DNA of 64,000 nucleotides from Myotis daubentonii (lineage: Eukaryota > Chordata > Mammalia > Chiroptera > Vespertilionidae), in assembly GCF_963259705.1 (NCBI RefSeq), contig NC_081847.1, positions 87,480,485 to 87,544,484 of the forward strand. The letters run 5' to 3'. Of this stretch, positions 1 through 12,110 are shown in pieces (position 1 is the stretch's first letter; every line of letters begins with the position of its first letter). The notes beneath the pieces are model-generated. The model ran no database searches, was not told the origin of the DNA, and was given only the letters and a program-made list of their open reading frames with translations. The position numbers and the translations under genes were made by a program.

Positions 1-690
1 TTGCTCCTAGGGTCAAATTCAGGAAAATTGGATTTTTAACAATTGCATGTATTTATTTTTTTCTCATAAGTATAGTTTCTACCTTGAGTAAAACTGTTAG
101 AATGGAAAAGGAAGAGCTTTAGCACAATGCATATACTAGTATTAGAGCTTGACTTAGTAGTCTATTTTTTTGTTGTTTATTTGCTAACTTGGTGATCATA
201 CCTGTCTTTAAAGAAACTCTAATTATGCCCCCATTGATGTTTCTGTCTCTTTAAATACATAGAAACAAAGCTGCCCCCACCTTTGCTGAGTTGCGTATTC
301 ATCTTTTAATGCATGCACTATTTCCTTCCTGCGGCATTCAAATTTGGCACTATGCTAAGGTCAGTGAGAAACATTTATTGCTCTTAGAGAGGGAAGGGTT
401 GAATGAAGAACCACCCACACTGGGTGGGATGCTTGGGAGGCGGGTGATGGGTCCTAGTTAAAGAGCTAATCCATGTGAGTCAATCTCCTCAGTTAGACGC
501 ATAGATGTTAGACCTGACATGGTCCAAGCCTCTCACTTGGCAGAAGAAGAAAGTAATATGTAGTAAAAAGAAGAGGATCGATTGCCCAAGACCATGCAGT
601 CATGATGGGATAAACAAGAATAGAACTTAGTTTTCTTGGTTTTCTGTGTTCTATAAATGCCTTCAAGTATTTACTTAAAAGCTGAGTAAC
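1..690. other. DCC intron 1, mostly unique sequence
   Basis: AT-rich sequence without a gene. Around 500-640 is a faint MIR-like stretch (phrases resembling 'gcccaagaccatgcagt' and 'aatagaacttag'). Nothing else is recognised. Confidence 0.5.
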
Positions 691-880
691 CGGGCTGGTG
701 TAGCTCAGTGGTTGAGCATCAACCTATGAACCAGGAGTTCACATGCCCAGGTTGCAGGCTCCATCCCCAATAGGGGGCCTGCAGGAGGCAACCGACCAAT
801 GATTCTGTCTCATCATTGATGTTTTCCTCTCTCTCCCTCTCCCTTCCTCTCTGAAATCAATAAAAATATATATTTTAAAA
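691..880 (+). mobile_element. VES-type bat SINE (tRNA-derived)
   Basis: It starts gggctggtgtagctcagtgg, a tRNA-like A box, continues with the 'aaccaggagttcac' region and 'catccccaatagggggc', then a C/T-rich tract and an A-rich tail (aaatcaataaaaatata). The layout matches the other VES copies in this window. Confidence 0.9.
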
Positions 881-1740
881 TGCCAAGTAAACCCTTATTT
901 CGAAAATAATTCAATGAATTTTTTCCATAAACATTCTTTTGCAGTTTGCTTAAGATACTTAAAAAACAAAAAAAAAGAATGTTACACCTGATTCTTGTAC
1001 AGAAGAGCATTGGGCAGTGTTCTCAACTAGAGAACACTGCTTGTCCCCCCTCCCCCAACACGGGGCCCTTGGTAATGGCCAGAGACATTTTTTTATTGTC
1101 AGGACTGGAAGGGAAGTGGCAAGAGTACTGGTATCTGGTGAGTAGAGACCAGCTATGCTGTTCAACTTCCTACAATGCACAGGTCAGATCCTGAAAGCAA
1201 AGATTTGTCTAGTTATCCAGACCAAAATGCCACTCGTCCATCGTTAAGAAACCATGGCCTGGAGGCAAGCTACAGTATCTCTTGTCCTTTTCTTTTTTTT
1301 ATTTATCAGTCCTCCATGGTTCTAAGAAGAAATCGAACAAAAACTGGTTTTCTATGGACCCAAGTACATACATAATGATGATTGATATTTGCAAAAACCT
1401 CTTGAAAAGTATGCGAGATACTGAAGCTGTCTGCTAGTGCTGGGTTCCAAATATGGAGCCCTCATGGATTGATTTTTGTATAATCACAGCTGGCACAGCT
1501 GAGCAGCCATCCATGAGAGCTGTTGCTGGCTGTGAGCATGCAGTGTGGCCCTCTAGGCACGCACTGGCAGAATGCAGGCCTTCTTTGGGAAAGGGACACA
1601 TCTTTGTGGAGAGAGACCAGAAGGTCCAACTAAAGTCAAGAGGGGTGAGGGGACAGATGTGTGGGAGGCCTTGGTCCGCTTCTCTCATTCAGGGAAACTC
1701 CCGGTTTCTGGAGGGAAATCAGATAATTCAACAACTCTCT
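881..1740. other. Intron 1, no recognised feature
   Basis: Mixed-composition unique sequence. Short open frames on both strands (for example 1453-1755 +) have no recognisable domain and overlap each other, so they are not called. Confidence 0.5.
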
Positions 1741-2165
1741 GCCCCTGGGAATTAGGCATTTTCCGACCTCATTGGTTTGCTGGAGCCGCCTGCTTAATCT
1801 TTATCCCCTCTTGCAAACAAACCGCGAGACGGGCAATACCACCCAACAAAAGAATAAAATTTGTCCATCTATCATTAAGATAATTGTTATTGATTAGCCT
1901 CCTTGTAATTTTCTGCTTTTTGTTTTCAGATGCCAGTTATAAATCACACCCACAACAGGCACCGAGGCTGTGCTTGTGTCTATTATGTGGTCCTGATAAG
2001 GCACGCAGCGTTCCTCACCTTCCTGATGCGAGTTATTGAGATTGATTGAAGCGCTTTGCTTGTCCTATCCTAGACGCTGCGTAATTAATGTTTCATTATG
2101 GTAATACATGCAAATGGGAGAGTGTGCGTTTGATTGGGAGGTGAGAGAACAAAAAGGATTAAAGA
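1741..2165. promoter_or_regulatory. Candidate conserved non-coding element
   Basis: A repeat-free segment with balanced composition and dense homeodomain and POU-like words: a perfect octamer ATGCAAAT at 2108-2115, TAATTA at 2082-2087, and ATTGTTATTGATT (SOX/HOX-like) near 1882-1894. No coding frame is convincing. It resembles developmental enhancers found in introns of axon-guidance genes, but conservation was not tested. Confidence 0.35.
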
Positions 2166-2170
2166 GTTCA

Positions 2171-3158
2171 CTCCAAAGTACAAATTAATTTATTGCATTG
2201 CTAACTGGCCTCTGAGGAATGGGGGGTGGGGGTGGGTGGGAAGGGGGGGCACAATGAGCAAGAGCTGTGGCATGCCTGTGTCTCTCTCTCGGAGGCGGTA
2301 GAGTTCGCATTTACAGGAAGGGTATTCATGTGGTGACAGAGGCCTTGTCTGTGCTGTGCTCTCAGCAGCCCCGTCTCCCTCCGCAGAGAAGAGTTTAAGA
2401 TGAGGAGGCCACAGACTATCTCCTCTGTGCGTACCAGCATCTAGCCAGACACGGAGCACTGAAGCACTAGAGCAGTATCCTAGTCTTTCCTATGCAGTCA
2501 GTGGTTGACTTCATGACATTATTTGAGGTGTAACTGGAAAGGAATTTTACCCCCAAACCAATCACCCACTGATCTACCACAATCATGTGCTCATTTTCAT
2601 GTTTCTCCCTGGTCTTCATGGTGATGATTTTGATTATTTCCTAAGATATCTTTGTCTTTGTGTTTTGTGATTTACCCACCTAGTTTCCTAACATTAGACA
2701 GTTAATATGTTTCTATTTTAACTGGATTTGCTCTAATATCAAATGTTATAATGAAATTTCTTTTTTGTTTAGACAGTAATTTTTGTTGCATTCAGTTTTT
2801 TTTTTTTTGGAGGTAGCTTCTTAGGAGTGGATTTACTAGAACCTAAATATTTTTATGGCTTAAGTTGTCAGTTTCTTTAAGAAACATTCCCACTCCAAAT
2901 ATCTAGCATAGAGACTTAATAAATGGTTGCTGTATTTAGTTAAGCATAATTAAACATAGGCCACTATTAAACTACAATTACTTTTTTTAAAAAAACTACA
3001 ATAATTATTAAGGTTGCCACACTAAGTTGTTTTAGCTAGCCATACCTTAATATGGGTAAAAAACAAACAAAAACAATTAATTAATTATCCCCTCCAGTAG
3101 GTGATGCTATTTTGAATACGTTTTAAAAATGGGAAGCCAGAGAAAGAAGGGTTTAGGA
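2171..3158. other. Intron 1 with a G-rich tract
   Basis: It holds a G-run cluster (2220-2249) and then AT-rich unique sequence with several poly-T/A runs. No gene is seen. Confidence 0.5.
2220..2249 (+). repeat. G-quadruplex-type G-run cluster
   Basis: Five or more runs of at least three G separated by one or two bases (ggggggtgggggtgggtggg, then aaggggggg). This satisfies the usual four-run G4 pattern. Confidence 0.75.
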
Positions 3159-3215
3159 CAGCCATGGGCAAACTACGGCCTGCGGGCTGAATCTGCCCAT
3201 TTGAAATGAATAAAA

Positions 3216-3256
<41 letters not shown>

Positions 3257-3395
3257 CAGTATCCTTTTATGTAATGATGTTTACTTTGAATTTATATTAG
3301 TTCACACAAACACTCCATCCATGCTTTTGTTCCGCCCTCCAGTCCAGTTTAAGAACCCATTGTGGCCCTCGAGTCTAAAAGTGTGCCCACCCCTG
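3159..3395 (+). mobile_element. Non-autonomous hAT MITE with poly-A expansion
   Basis: The ends are cagccatgggcaaact and gtgtgcccacccctg, imperfect terminal inverted repeats of the hAT type. The flanking 8-mers gtttagga (3151-3158) and gcttagga (3396-3403) form a 7/8 target-site duplication. A run of about 38 A residues sits inside at 3216-3254. Confidence 0.8.
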
Positions 3396-3403
3396 GCTTA
3401 GGA

Positions 3404-4726
3404 TGTAAGATTCAGCCAGGAAGGGCCGGGCTGAATGGCATTTGGAGAAGGGAGCCCTGATGCCAGGAAAGCACTGGATGCCTGGTGGGTGGGAGGTGGG
3501 GTGGGGCTTTGTGAGGGGTTAGGAAGTCCAAAATAAACAATTTAGTTTTCTATCCAGGATTTATTTCCTGGAGGTATTATAGGAGCACGATTATAAGATA
3601 TTCTTAGGTATCAGTGTGTTAGGTAATTTTATTCATTCTTTAGTTTTTTGTTTGGTTGCTTTCATTGCTGATGGTTACTTAGGAGTAGAGGGTGGGGGTG
3701 GGGGTAGAAATCTGGCCACACTCATTTCTGTTCGTACTGTGTATGGCTGCTTTCCTGCCGCAGTGGTGGAATTGAGTAGCTGCTCCACATATTCTAAAGT
3801 ATTTACAATCTGACCCTTTGCAGAAAAAAAAAAAATGCAGACTCCAGATATAGAGACACCAATCTGACTGTCAGAAATGGAGTTAGAATCGAAGATATTA
3901 TTTCAAATTCAAAGTCATCCATTGGACAAAATTTGCATAGATTTTATTTAATCTCAGTTTTCTCCTTCCTAAAATCACCACAATGATGATAATTTTATCA
4001 AGCAGTTGAAGTTAAATCATGCAATGGATAAGCTTTGGTCCTCCTTTTCTTCCTGTCTACAAAGGAAACGTTTCAAGAATATGATTAGAGTTTATGTTAT
4101 CTAGTAGTTACCCATACCCTGCCATGATGTGGTCAATGGAAGATCCATTAGCCCTATGCGAATTTATTTTTAGAATGTAGGTTTACAGATTAATAATTAA
4201 TGCAACCAAAATTACCACGTCAGTCTTCCGTAAATGTCCCTGCTTTTAGCTATGGCCATGCTAAGCTGTGAGCTGCTCATGTCAGCAAGGTTTCCTGAAC
4301 ATATTTATCTCCGTCAAAGCATTGCACCCACCACCATCAAGCAGAAAGGCCCAGTGCTGTGAGTCACTGAACATGATGGAGCAGGGCTCTCTCTCCCCTC
4401 TGAACCCAACCCTTGTGCCTCATTCTGCCACTATTCTTCCTGGCCAAAGCCAAGGAGTTCATAGTGGCCCCTAAGTGGCTGCTGTCCTTTCGAGCATGCG
4501 TCCTGTGTCATGTCTCACAGTCGCTTTGCAGACTGACAGGAGGTGTGATACTTGTTGGTCCCCAGTCCCCTTCGCTCAGACCCATCACATTTACAGTCAC
4601 TTGGTTTTCATGTATTTCTGGCTCCATGCCCATTTGAGGAGCCTTCCCACTTCCATCAGGAGGTACAGCAACAAATGCTGGCCTCTTATCTCCACCCAAA
4701 GGAATGTCTTTTGATGAGGAGCCAAC
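3404..4726. other. Intron 1, unique sequence
   Basis: No gene. A short G-rich stretch at about 3690-3707 and AT-rich sequence. Overlapping small frames around 4268-4803 have no recognisable product. Confidence 0.5.
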
Positions 4727-4734
4727 ATTTAGAT

Positions 4735-5046
4735 CAGCGGTTCTCAACCTGTGGGTCACGACCCCTTTGGGGGTTGAACGACCCTTTCACAGGGGTTGCC
4801 TAAGACCATCGGAAAATACATATATAATTACATATTGTTTTTGTGGTTAATCACTATGCTTTAATTATGTTCAATTTGTAACAATGACAATACATCCTGC
4901 ATATCAGATATGGACATTATGATTCATAACAGTAGCAAAATTATGGTTATGAAGTAGCAACGAAAATAATTTTATGGTTGGGGGGTCACCACAACGTGAG
5001 GAACTGTATTAAAGGGTCGAGGCATTAGGAAGGTTGAGAACCACTG
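4735..5046 (+). mobile_element. SPIN-type non-autonomous hAT transposon
   Basis: The 312-bp element begins cagcggttctcaacctgtgg and ends ggttgagaaccactg. A perfect 8-bp target-site duplication, ATTTAGAT, flanks it (4727-4734 and 5047-5054). The interior (for example acgacccctttgggggt, and catcctgcatatcagat) matches what I know of SPIN, a family moved horizontally among tetrapods. It encodes no transposase. Confidence 0.88.
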
Positions 5047-6135
5047 ATTTAGATGAAACTGAGGCAATAATTCTCTTTAAATCCAAATTTGACTAACAAC
5101 CAGAAGCATTTCTGATATTACTATTTCAGAAATAGAAATGTGTAATTACATATAATTAATTCTGAATGCTTCTAGTACCTGGCAAGATTTCTCACTATCA
5201 GATAAAAATAAACATATTTCTAAAAAAAAATAAAGTATATATATATATAGTGCAATTGTGAACATCTGCATCCTCTTTAAAACAGTGATGGTTAGAGGCC
5301 ATACATCCCAGGGTGCCTGAAACAATTCGAATTTATGCTTGTCCTCGCATAATTATAAATTAAGTTCCCTTAAGTCTTACAAATATCTGATTTGTACAAA
5401 ACATTATATGATTATCCTTGTGATCGCCCTAGTGATTTAACTTGAAATTAGTCAAGAGCAAAATGCACAATGTCATAATTAGCCCGTCCTCATGTCATAT
5501 ATATTTTTTGGTTAAATTTTACTTTATTTTACATTGATGATGAAATGATTGACAGGCTGAAGTTCAACAGTAATCCCAGGTAAAAGCTACTTTTAAGACC
5601 TTCACCAGCTGTGCTACTGACTTTTACCTTGGAGGTGCCCCGGTACACATCCATGAATGCCTTCAATCGCCAAGCCCGGTAAAGAGATGTTTAGGGACCC
5701 GCTTGCTCTTAAGTAAGGGCTTACAATTGAGGCCTGAAGCTAGTGAACTAAACTTTGGACCTAGTGAAAAAGAATTACTAACGGAAGCTCAAAATGTTCA
5801 CTCGTTTTCCTTTCCTCCCCTGTGATTCATGGAACATGTTAAAAACAGCAAGATAATCTCCTAACTTGAGACTAACACCACTGAGCACTTTCTTTTTTTT
5901 TACTATTATCTAGGATGTGTGTATCAGTTCTAAGAGCAAACAGGGAAGGAGCTTTAACAGAATTTTAGGCATAGTTGCATAGTTCTTGACTTTGAAAGTA
6001 GTCATTCAAATGTTAATGTATATTAGAGGAATACAAACTTACTGGACTAAATCAAAATTTGACAGGTATGAGCATTATAAATTCTGATAACCAAATACCT
6101 TGTTCATAGAATCAGTTACATGGAGTGGATTCAGG

Positions 6136-6161
6136 AGTGTGTGTGTGTGTGTGTGTGTGTG
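6136..6161 (+). repeat. (GT)n microsatellite
   Basis: About 12 uninterrupted GT units. Confidence 0.95.
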
Positions 6162-6720
6162 AGTGATTTAGGGACAATCCCGAGGAGAAAATTGTCAAGG
6201 TTTGCTAATAGGGTCCTGCTCCAGCAGCCTTCTTTCTGGTCCCCATCCATGTGGGGCGCTCTGGGTCTTCTGTTTGTTGCTGGAAGTGCAGTGACTGTAT
6301 CCTGAGGACCCCGCCCAGGAAAGCACCCCCTCTCCTGCCAGCACTCACTGTGTTAGCTCTGGGCTCATCCTTCTGGGCTGACGGGGTGACAAAATCTATA
6401 ATCATATAAATCGGTTTTACCTCGTGGTTTTGGATATAGGATTATGGCCTTTGTCCCTCTTCCCAGGTTACATATTCACATGACCAAAAGGTGTCAGCAC
6501 CACAACCCTGCTTGATGCATTTTCTGGAATCACAGCAGTCAGAGGGGAATCTGTATCAACTATTTTGATCAATACTCTGCATTTTTATCGATTTCACCTC
6601 TGAGCTGCTTGGCCTCCCTTGGCTGTGTATTGTACGTTTTCTATAGTCTGAGAAAAAGAAAGGGCATGACTGAGAAGCAGAAAGGTGATAAAGAATGAGT
6701 CCTAGACTAGAAGGGAGACA

Positions 6721-6870
6721 ACCCTAGATTTTATTACTGTATCATCTTCTGAGCTGTGTGATTCTGGTCAAACGGTTAACCTCTCTGAGCCTTTTATCTG
6801 CTGATAAATAAAATTAATAGTCTCCACCTGATCAACAGAATCAAATGAGACTGCCACGTAAACTCTAAGT
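6721..6870 (+). mobile_element. MIR SINE (ancient)
   Basis: It follows the MIR core order: 'gagctgtgtgattctggtca', then 'gttaacctctctgagcc', then 'aaatgaga' near the end. It is heavily diverged. Confidence 0.6.
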
Positions 6871-8616
6871 AAGTTACTAAAAACGTAAGCAGAAATAAAT
6901 GGAGAAAGTGATAACACAGTGTCCATAGGCTGCAACACAAGCCTTTAGCAAACCTTAATGCAACACTGCCCATGAATTAAGGTGGTGAATAACACTCAGC
7001 CCCACACCCCAGACCACCCTGTGCACAAGAGCATGGGTCTGCCTGTGACTTTGACCATTGTGACTTCGTCCATGTCTATATCATTCATCCCCTCATTAGG
7101 CAACAGCATGGACCTTTTTTCATGCTTTTTAACTGGAGAGAAAAAGAATTGGAAAGGGAAGAGAGAGTTTATTTGATTACATGTAAAACAATAATAAAAG
7201 GTTTGGTTAATATTTAAAATATATACTAATTATGATTTTAAAAATTACAGTTCTGTTATATATCATACATATTAAAGTGTTATATAGCCAAAAGTAACCC
7301 TCTTTTCATGTTCTGTGACATCGGTTGAGCCCCTGGCTTTTCTGATCTTGAGGCGATGTTAGGTTAAAAGGCATTACGTGAGAACCCCAAAGCGGGGCAG
7401 AATAAGAGAGGAAGCGGATGTATTTGGGCTCATGGGTTATGGGGTGAGTGTCTCCAGTTGATGAATCATGGGGAAGCCCACATTTGAGATAAAGGCCTGT
7501 GAAGTACACTCAGTAAACTCAGCACATTTTCTGCTCTTGGTTTTGTTTTTTATTTGGGAATTGTGTATAAATTTACTTCTCAGTGTTTTACGATAATACT
7601 GGGACCCTGGGGTGGAATTAGAGTTTCTGTCATTCGGGGAACCTGCTGTTTATTATTTAGAAAAATGGCGGGCTGTTACTTTTCTCAGGTGATGCCACAG
7701 AAGATCATTTATTTGTTGTGAATCTTCCTGAGTTTATTTTCAATTAGAGACAATGCAAAAGGAATCTGTTGAAAGTCACATAAGATAAATGCATGAAAAG
7801 TTCTTGGATAAAAGCTTATTCAGGAGTGATAAAAAGTGGTTAAACCACTTCAGGAACCCACACGGTACCATCAGTGATGCTGTAAGTCCCTGGCTATTCA
7901 GGACTGCGAGGTACCCATTTTAAAAATCACTTTATTGACCTCCGATTGACATACAAAAAGCTGTACTATTTAATATTCCATCCACCATTTTTATTTTTCT
8001 AAATTTTTGTGGTTAAGAAACATTTAACCTAAGTTCTAGCCTCAGAGCAAGCCGTTAAGTAAAGACTGCATGTTGTTGAGTGCAGGCACTGTGCTGTGCG
8101 GGAGACCTCCAGGTCCTCCTCGGATCTAACTGGAGCTTTGTCACCTTGTCAAAGCCAGAGAGAGGCTCTGCTGCGCTGCAGCCAGTGGGCTGGTCTGCGC
8201 GGCTTAACTGCAATAAGAAAACAAAAGGAACAGCTTTCCCTGCGTGCAAGGTGAAGAAAGCTAATAAGACTGTTTTCCCTCTCTCTGGGGCCTTCTAGTA
8301 AATGATGCTATGATAACAGCATGTGTTTTATATGTCACAGGAATGAGAAGAATACATTCCCCACAGCATCCCCCACCACTCTGTCTGCTGAGCTCCCAGA
8401 ATACATACAGCGGGGACATTAGACAAGACAAGGAATGTCCAGAGGCAGCTAGGGGAGAGGAGAGGATGGGATAATCGGTCTGTGGATTTGAACTAGAGAG
8501 TTATTGGAAGGAACACGGTATCTGTATCAGGGAGGTACTTAGGCATTTAATAGATGTTTAATTATATGTGAAAATAAATGAAAGATTATAGTGAAAAAGT
8601 TCCTGTGTGCATAGCC

Positions 8617-8850
8617 CAGTGATGGCGAACCTTTTGAGCTCGGCGTGTCAGCATTTTGAAAAACCCTAACTTAACTCTGGTGCCGTGTCACATATAGAAA
8701 TTTTTTGATATTTGCAACCATAGTAAAACAAAGACTTATATTTTTGATATTTATTTTATATATTTAAATGCCATTTAACAAAGAAAAATCAACCAAAAAA
8801 TGAGTCCGCGTGTCACCTCTGACACGCGTGTCATAGGTTCGCCATCACTA
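8617..8850 (+). mobile_element. Non-autonomous hAT MITE (bat nhAT-like), copy 1
   Basis: The 234-bp element has ends cagtgatggcgaacctttt and aggttcgccatcacta. It is flanked by a perfect 8-bp duplication, GCATAGCC (8609-8616 and 8851-8858). The interior closely matches the inverted copy at 38876-39100 over its full length. Confidence 0.9.
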
Positions 8851-8858
8851 GCATAGCC

Positions 8859-9804
8859 TATACATCAAATATTTTTGTGGAAACTCTTGTAAGTGGTAAA
8901 TCCATTCCCAAGAGGAATGCTGTGTTAGGGATAGTGAGTCTAGCCCAGGTGGCAGCTTCAAACCTTAATTCCCCGCACTGTGAATCCACAATATCCTCTT
9001 CTTAGGATAGGGCCATATTTGGCTCTCTGCCTGTTTTTCTTTAATAATGGTTTCTACCTATATAATATATCAAAATTTGCTTCTTGGCCCACATAGCTGA
9101 AAAAATAATTACTCTCTTGCCTTTAACAGAAAAAGGTAGCCAACCCTATCTCAGAACCTGCAAGGAAATATTATCAATATAGATATTGAAAATGTTTATT
9201 TATATTGATGGTAATATTGAGTAATCTCTCACTCACAGCCAAATTAGAGGAATTGGGTTCCTATTTCTTCCACCTATGTTATGATTTTCTTTCTGTGACT
9301 TAGATAATTTTCCTAAATTATTCATGTCTTTGTGTATATACCTTTACTTATTCAATAGATGCTAATTAAGTACCTCGGAGATAGGTAAAGGCCACTAAGG
9401 GCTGAGCAGTATGGAGAGAAATCGGATTCACTTCTGCTCCCTGGAGTTTGCAGTGTCGGAGGGAAGAAATTCCCATGAACCTGCTGTGTGGCAGGAAGAC
9501 GAGAGCCCCGGGAGAGGGCGCAGAAAGAGCTGTCCCTGCGGAGAGCCGGCCTGTCACCGCTACTCAGTGAGACTTCCCATCTCTGCACAGGCTTGTGTCC
9601 CGCTTTTCCCCTTGCAAAATGAGAACCTGAGGAGAATGAATGTTTATTATTTAATTTGGTTAAGAATTATGACTAGTTCTGAGCTATTACTGGAAATCAC
9701 ACCAGATGGCAATGTATTGAAGACAGCTCCCAGAGAACCTTTTGCCCTATGCTTTGTTTGATGTCTGTAGTAGGACTTAACCAACAAAGGCTTTATTAAA
9801 TATT
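8859..9804. other. Intron 1, unique sequence
   Basis: No gene or repeat recognised. A small open frame at 9411-9761 lacks any known domain. Confidence 0.45.
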
Positions 9805-9819
9805 AAATATTCAGTCTAG

Positions 9820-10275
9820 CCCAGTCCTCAATGGATAGAGCATCGACCTGTGGACTGAAGGGTCCCAGGTTCGATTCCAGTCAAGGGCACATGCCCGGGT
9901 TGTGGGCTCCATCCCCAGTAGAGGTCCTGCAGGAAGCAGCCGATCCATGATTCTCTCTCTCATCATGGATGTTTCTTTCTTTTTTATTTTTTAAATATAT
10001 TTTTATTTATTTCAGAGAGGAATGAAGAGGGAGAGAGAGGTAGAAACATCCATGATGAGAGAGAATCATAGATTGGCTGCCTCCTGCAAGTCCCTCACTG
10101 GGGATCGAGCCCACAACCCGGGCATGTGCCCTTGACCAGAATCGAACCTGGGACCTTTCAGTTTGCAGGCCCATGCTCTATCCACTGAGCCAAACCAGCT
10201 AGGGCTCATCATTGATGTTTCTATCTCTCTCTCCCTTTCCCTTCCTCTCTGATTTCAATAAAAATATACTTTAAG
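9820..10275 (+). mobile_element. VES-type SINE interrupted by a second SINE
   Basis: The outer plus-strand SINE starts cccagtcctcaatggatagag and resumes after the inner insertion at tcattgatgtttctatctctc. The composite is flanked by a perfect 15-bp duplication, aaatattcagtctag (9805-9819 and 10276-10290). Confidence 0.9.
9977..10204 (-). mobile_element. VES-type SINE nested in the previous SINE
   Basis: A reverse-strand SINE with its A/T-rich tail at 9977 onwards and its tRNA-like end (tatccactgagccaaacc) near 10177-10204. The outer element is duplicated around it: ctcatcatggatgtttct on the left and ctcatcattgatgtttct on the right (17 of 18 bases). Confidence 0.88.
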
Positions 10276-10290
10276 AAATATTCAGTCTAG

Positions 10291-11924
10291 AGAACTCTCA
10301 AGGTTCCATTCAGATAGTCAGGTGTCAACATGGTTTTATTTATTTGAATAATACACTCTTGGAAATACAGACATAGTAGGGTTACTCCTTGGCCCACTAT
10401 CTTCCACTCTGAACCACTGTGTGGGCACAAAGGGCTCTCAGCATTGGCTCCCTCCCGCTACTATGGTGGGTCCAAGGTGATAACCACTGGATTCCAGGGA
10501 AGGTCTAAGTAGAATTATGCCTAGAAATTGAAACAACCAACTCATGCATGCGCTAAGCACTTTTTGAATGAGAAGCACACATCTTTCTTTATCTTCTGGT
10601 TTCCTCTGGGTGAGAGTTACATAAATAGTACCTTCACCCTGACATTAACATAGACTGTGCATATGTTGCAAATACTGAGTTAAGAAGTCCCGTTATGCTC
10701 TGACCCTCTAAAGAGACGTCATCCTTGCTCTCCAAGCCATATCCCCTTGAACCTAAATCACCATTGAATAAGACAGGTTGTTTGTGAGGCTCCCTTAATA
10801 AATTCCAACTTCCTGAACAGTTGAAAGCTCACTGGCTCTCAATTCAAAGTTGATATTTCTCTTATCATTGTGAGTTTTCCTTCTCGATGTCACGCATGGA
10901 CTAAGTAGGGAAATATCACCTTGCTGCTGGGACAAGATACAGTAAATATCACGACAAAATGAATGGCAGCATTTTAATGAAAAGCACTGTTTGCCCTCCA
11001 TTTTGAGAAAATTGGACTCTGGTAACACAGATGTTTTATCAGTATGGGTCCCCCCATCAGACTCGATACCACAATATCAGCCATGAAATTTGCTGAATAT
11101 CTAAGGCTTTCCCTGGACCTGTCAGACCTTTATGGAATTAATCCTTCATATTTGTAACAGCAGTTTCCACAGGATGAGTACTTCATTTCTCATGAATCAT
11201 AATAAGCAGCTGGTGCTTTGCTGCCAGAGTGACCTCTGCAGTCTTTTATCTTCAAGAAAAAAGATTAGACTGTCTGTTTCATGGAGAATGAGGCGGGTTC
11301 TTGGTCTCTGGGCACCTTCGGTAACTACACCTCTTTGTGGTCTCGTGTAAGTTCGTGATAAACTGATCACAGGTGATTATAGCAAATCTCTTCATAGAAC
11401 AAATTTCCTCCTAAATTGAGGGTAGTTCCATAAGTAGAAAAGTTAATAGAGACCTCTATGATATTCGAGCTGCAGACTCCTAGAAGTTGTCTACCCAGCT
11501 CCTTGTTTCATTGATGAGTACATGATCCCAAGAGGCGTGGCCCACGCTCACAGGGTCAGAGAGGGACACATTAGACAAAGAACTCAAGTCTCCTGACCCC
11601 TCATGCTGAAAGCTTTCTTTGGCATGAGTGTGACCCCTTTTGCATATAAATTACATAAATTGCTCTATTGATCTACTTGAAATCACCTGGAACTCTTTTC
11701 TTTTTTGAACAACCCACATCTAATTTCTCAGCCACCCCATTGGCTCTGTCTTTAACGTGGATCCTGAATCTGACCATTTCTCACCACTTTTACTGCAGTG
11801 TTTCTGTCCAAGCTGTATCATCTCTCACTTAGACTGTGGAACCAGCCTCCTGACTGGTTTCCCTCCTTCTAATGACCCCTCTTCCCAGCACAGCAGCCAG
11901 AGTGGTTCTTTTAAAATAGGGGTC
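10291..11924. other. Intron 1, unique sequence
   Basis: No gene is supported. A weak MIR-like stretch may lie around 11490-11620. Confidence 0.45.
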
Positions 11925-12110
11925 CCCAACCTCAGCACTATTGATGTTCTGTTCTGGATAATTCTGTCTGAGGATGTGCAGCAGCCTTGCCTCTTCCCAG
12001 TAGATGTCAGAACCCTTGTTCCCAATTGTGACCTGCAAAAATGTCTCCAGACAATGCCAAATGTCTCCCAGGGGTCAAAATCCATTCTTATTGAGAACTA
12101 CTCTTTTAAA
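11925..12110 (+). mobile_element. Ancient MER-class hAT DNA-transposon fossil
   Basis: It starts near ggggtccccaacctcagc and ends near attgagaactac, with 'aatgtctccagacaatgcc' and 'aaatgtctcccaggggtc' inside. This order is that of a common mammalian MER element, whose exact subfamily I do not assign. Confidence 0.5.

Larger units (their letters stand above)
5055..8608. other. Intron 1, long mostly unique stretch
   Basis: It holds a (TA)n tract near 5236-5249, a (GT)n tract at 6136-6161, a MIR-like SINE near 6721-6870 and a short LINE-1-like 3' fragment near 7920-7980. The segment 8050-8260 is GC-richer and repeat-free. No coding exon is recognised. Confidence 0.5.
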
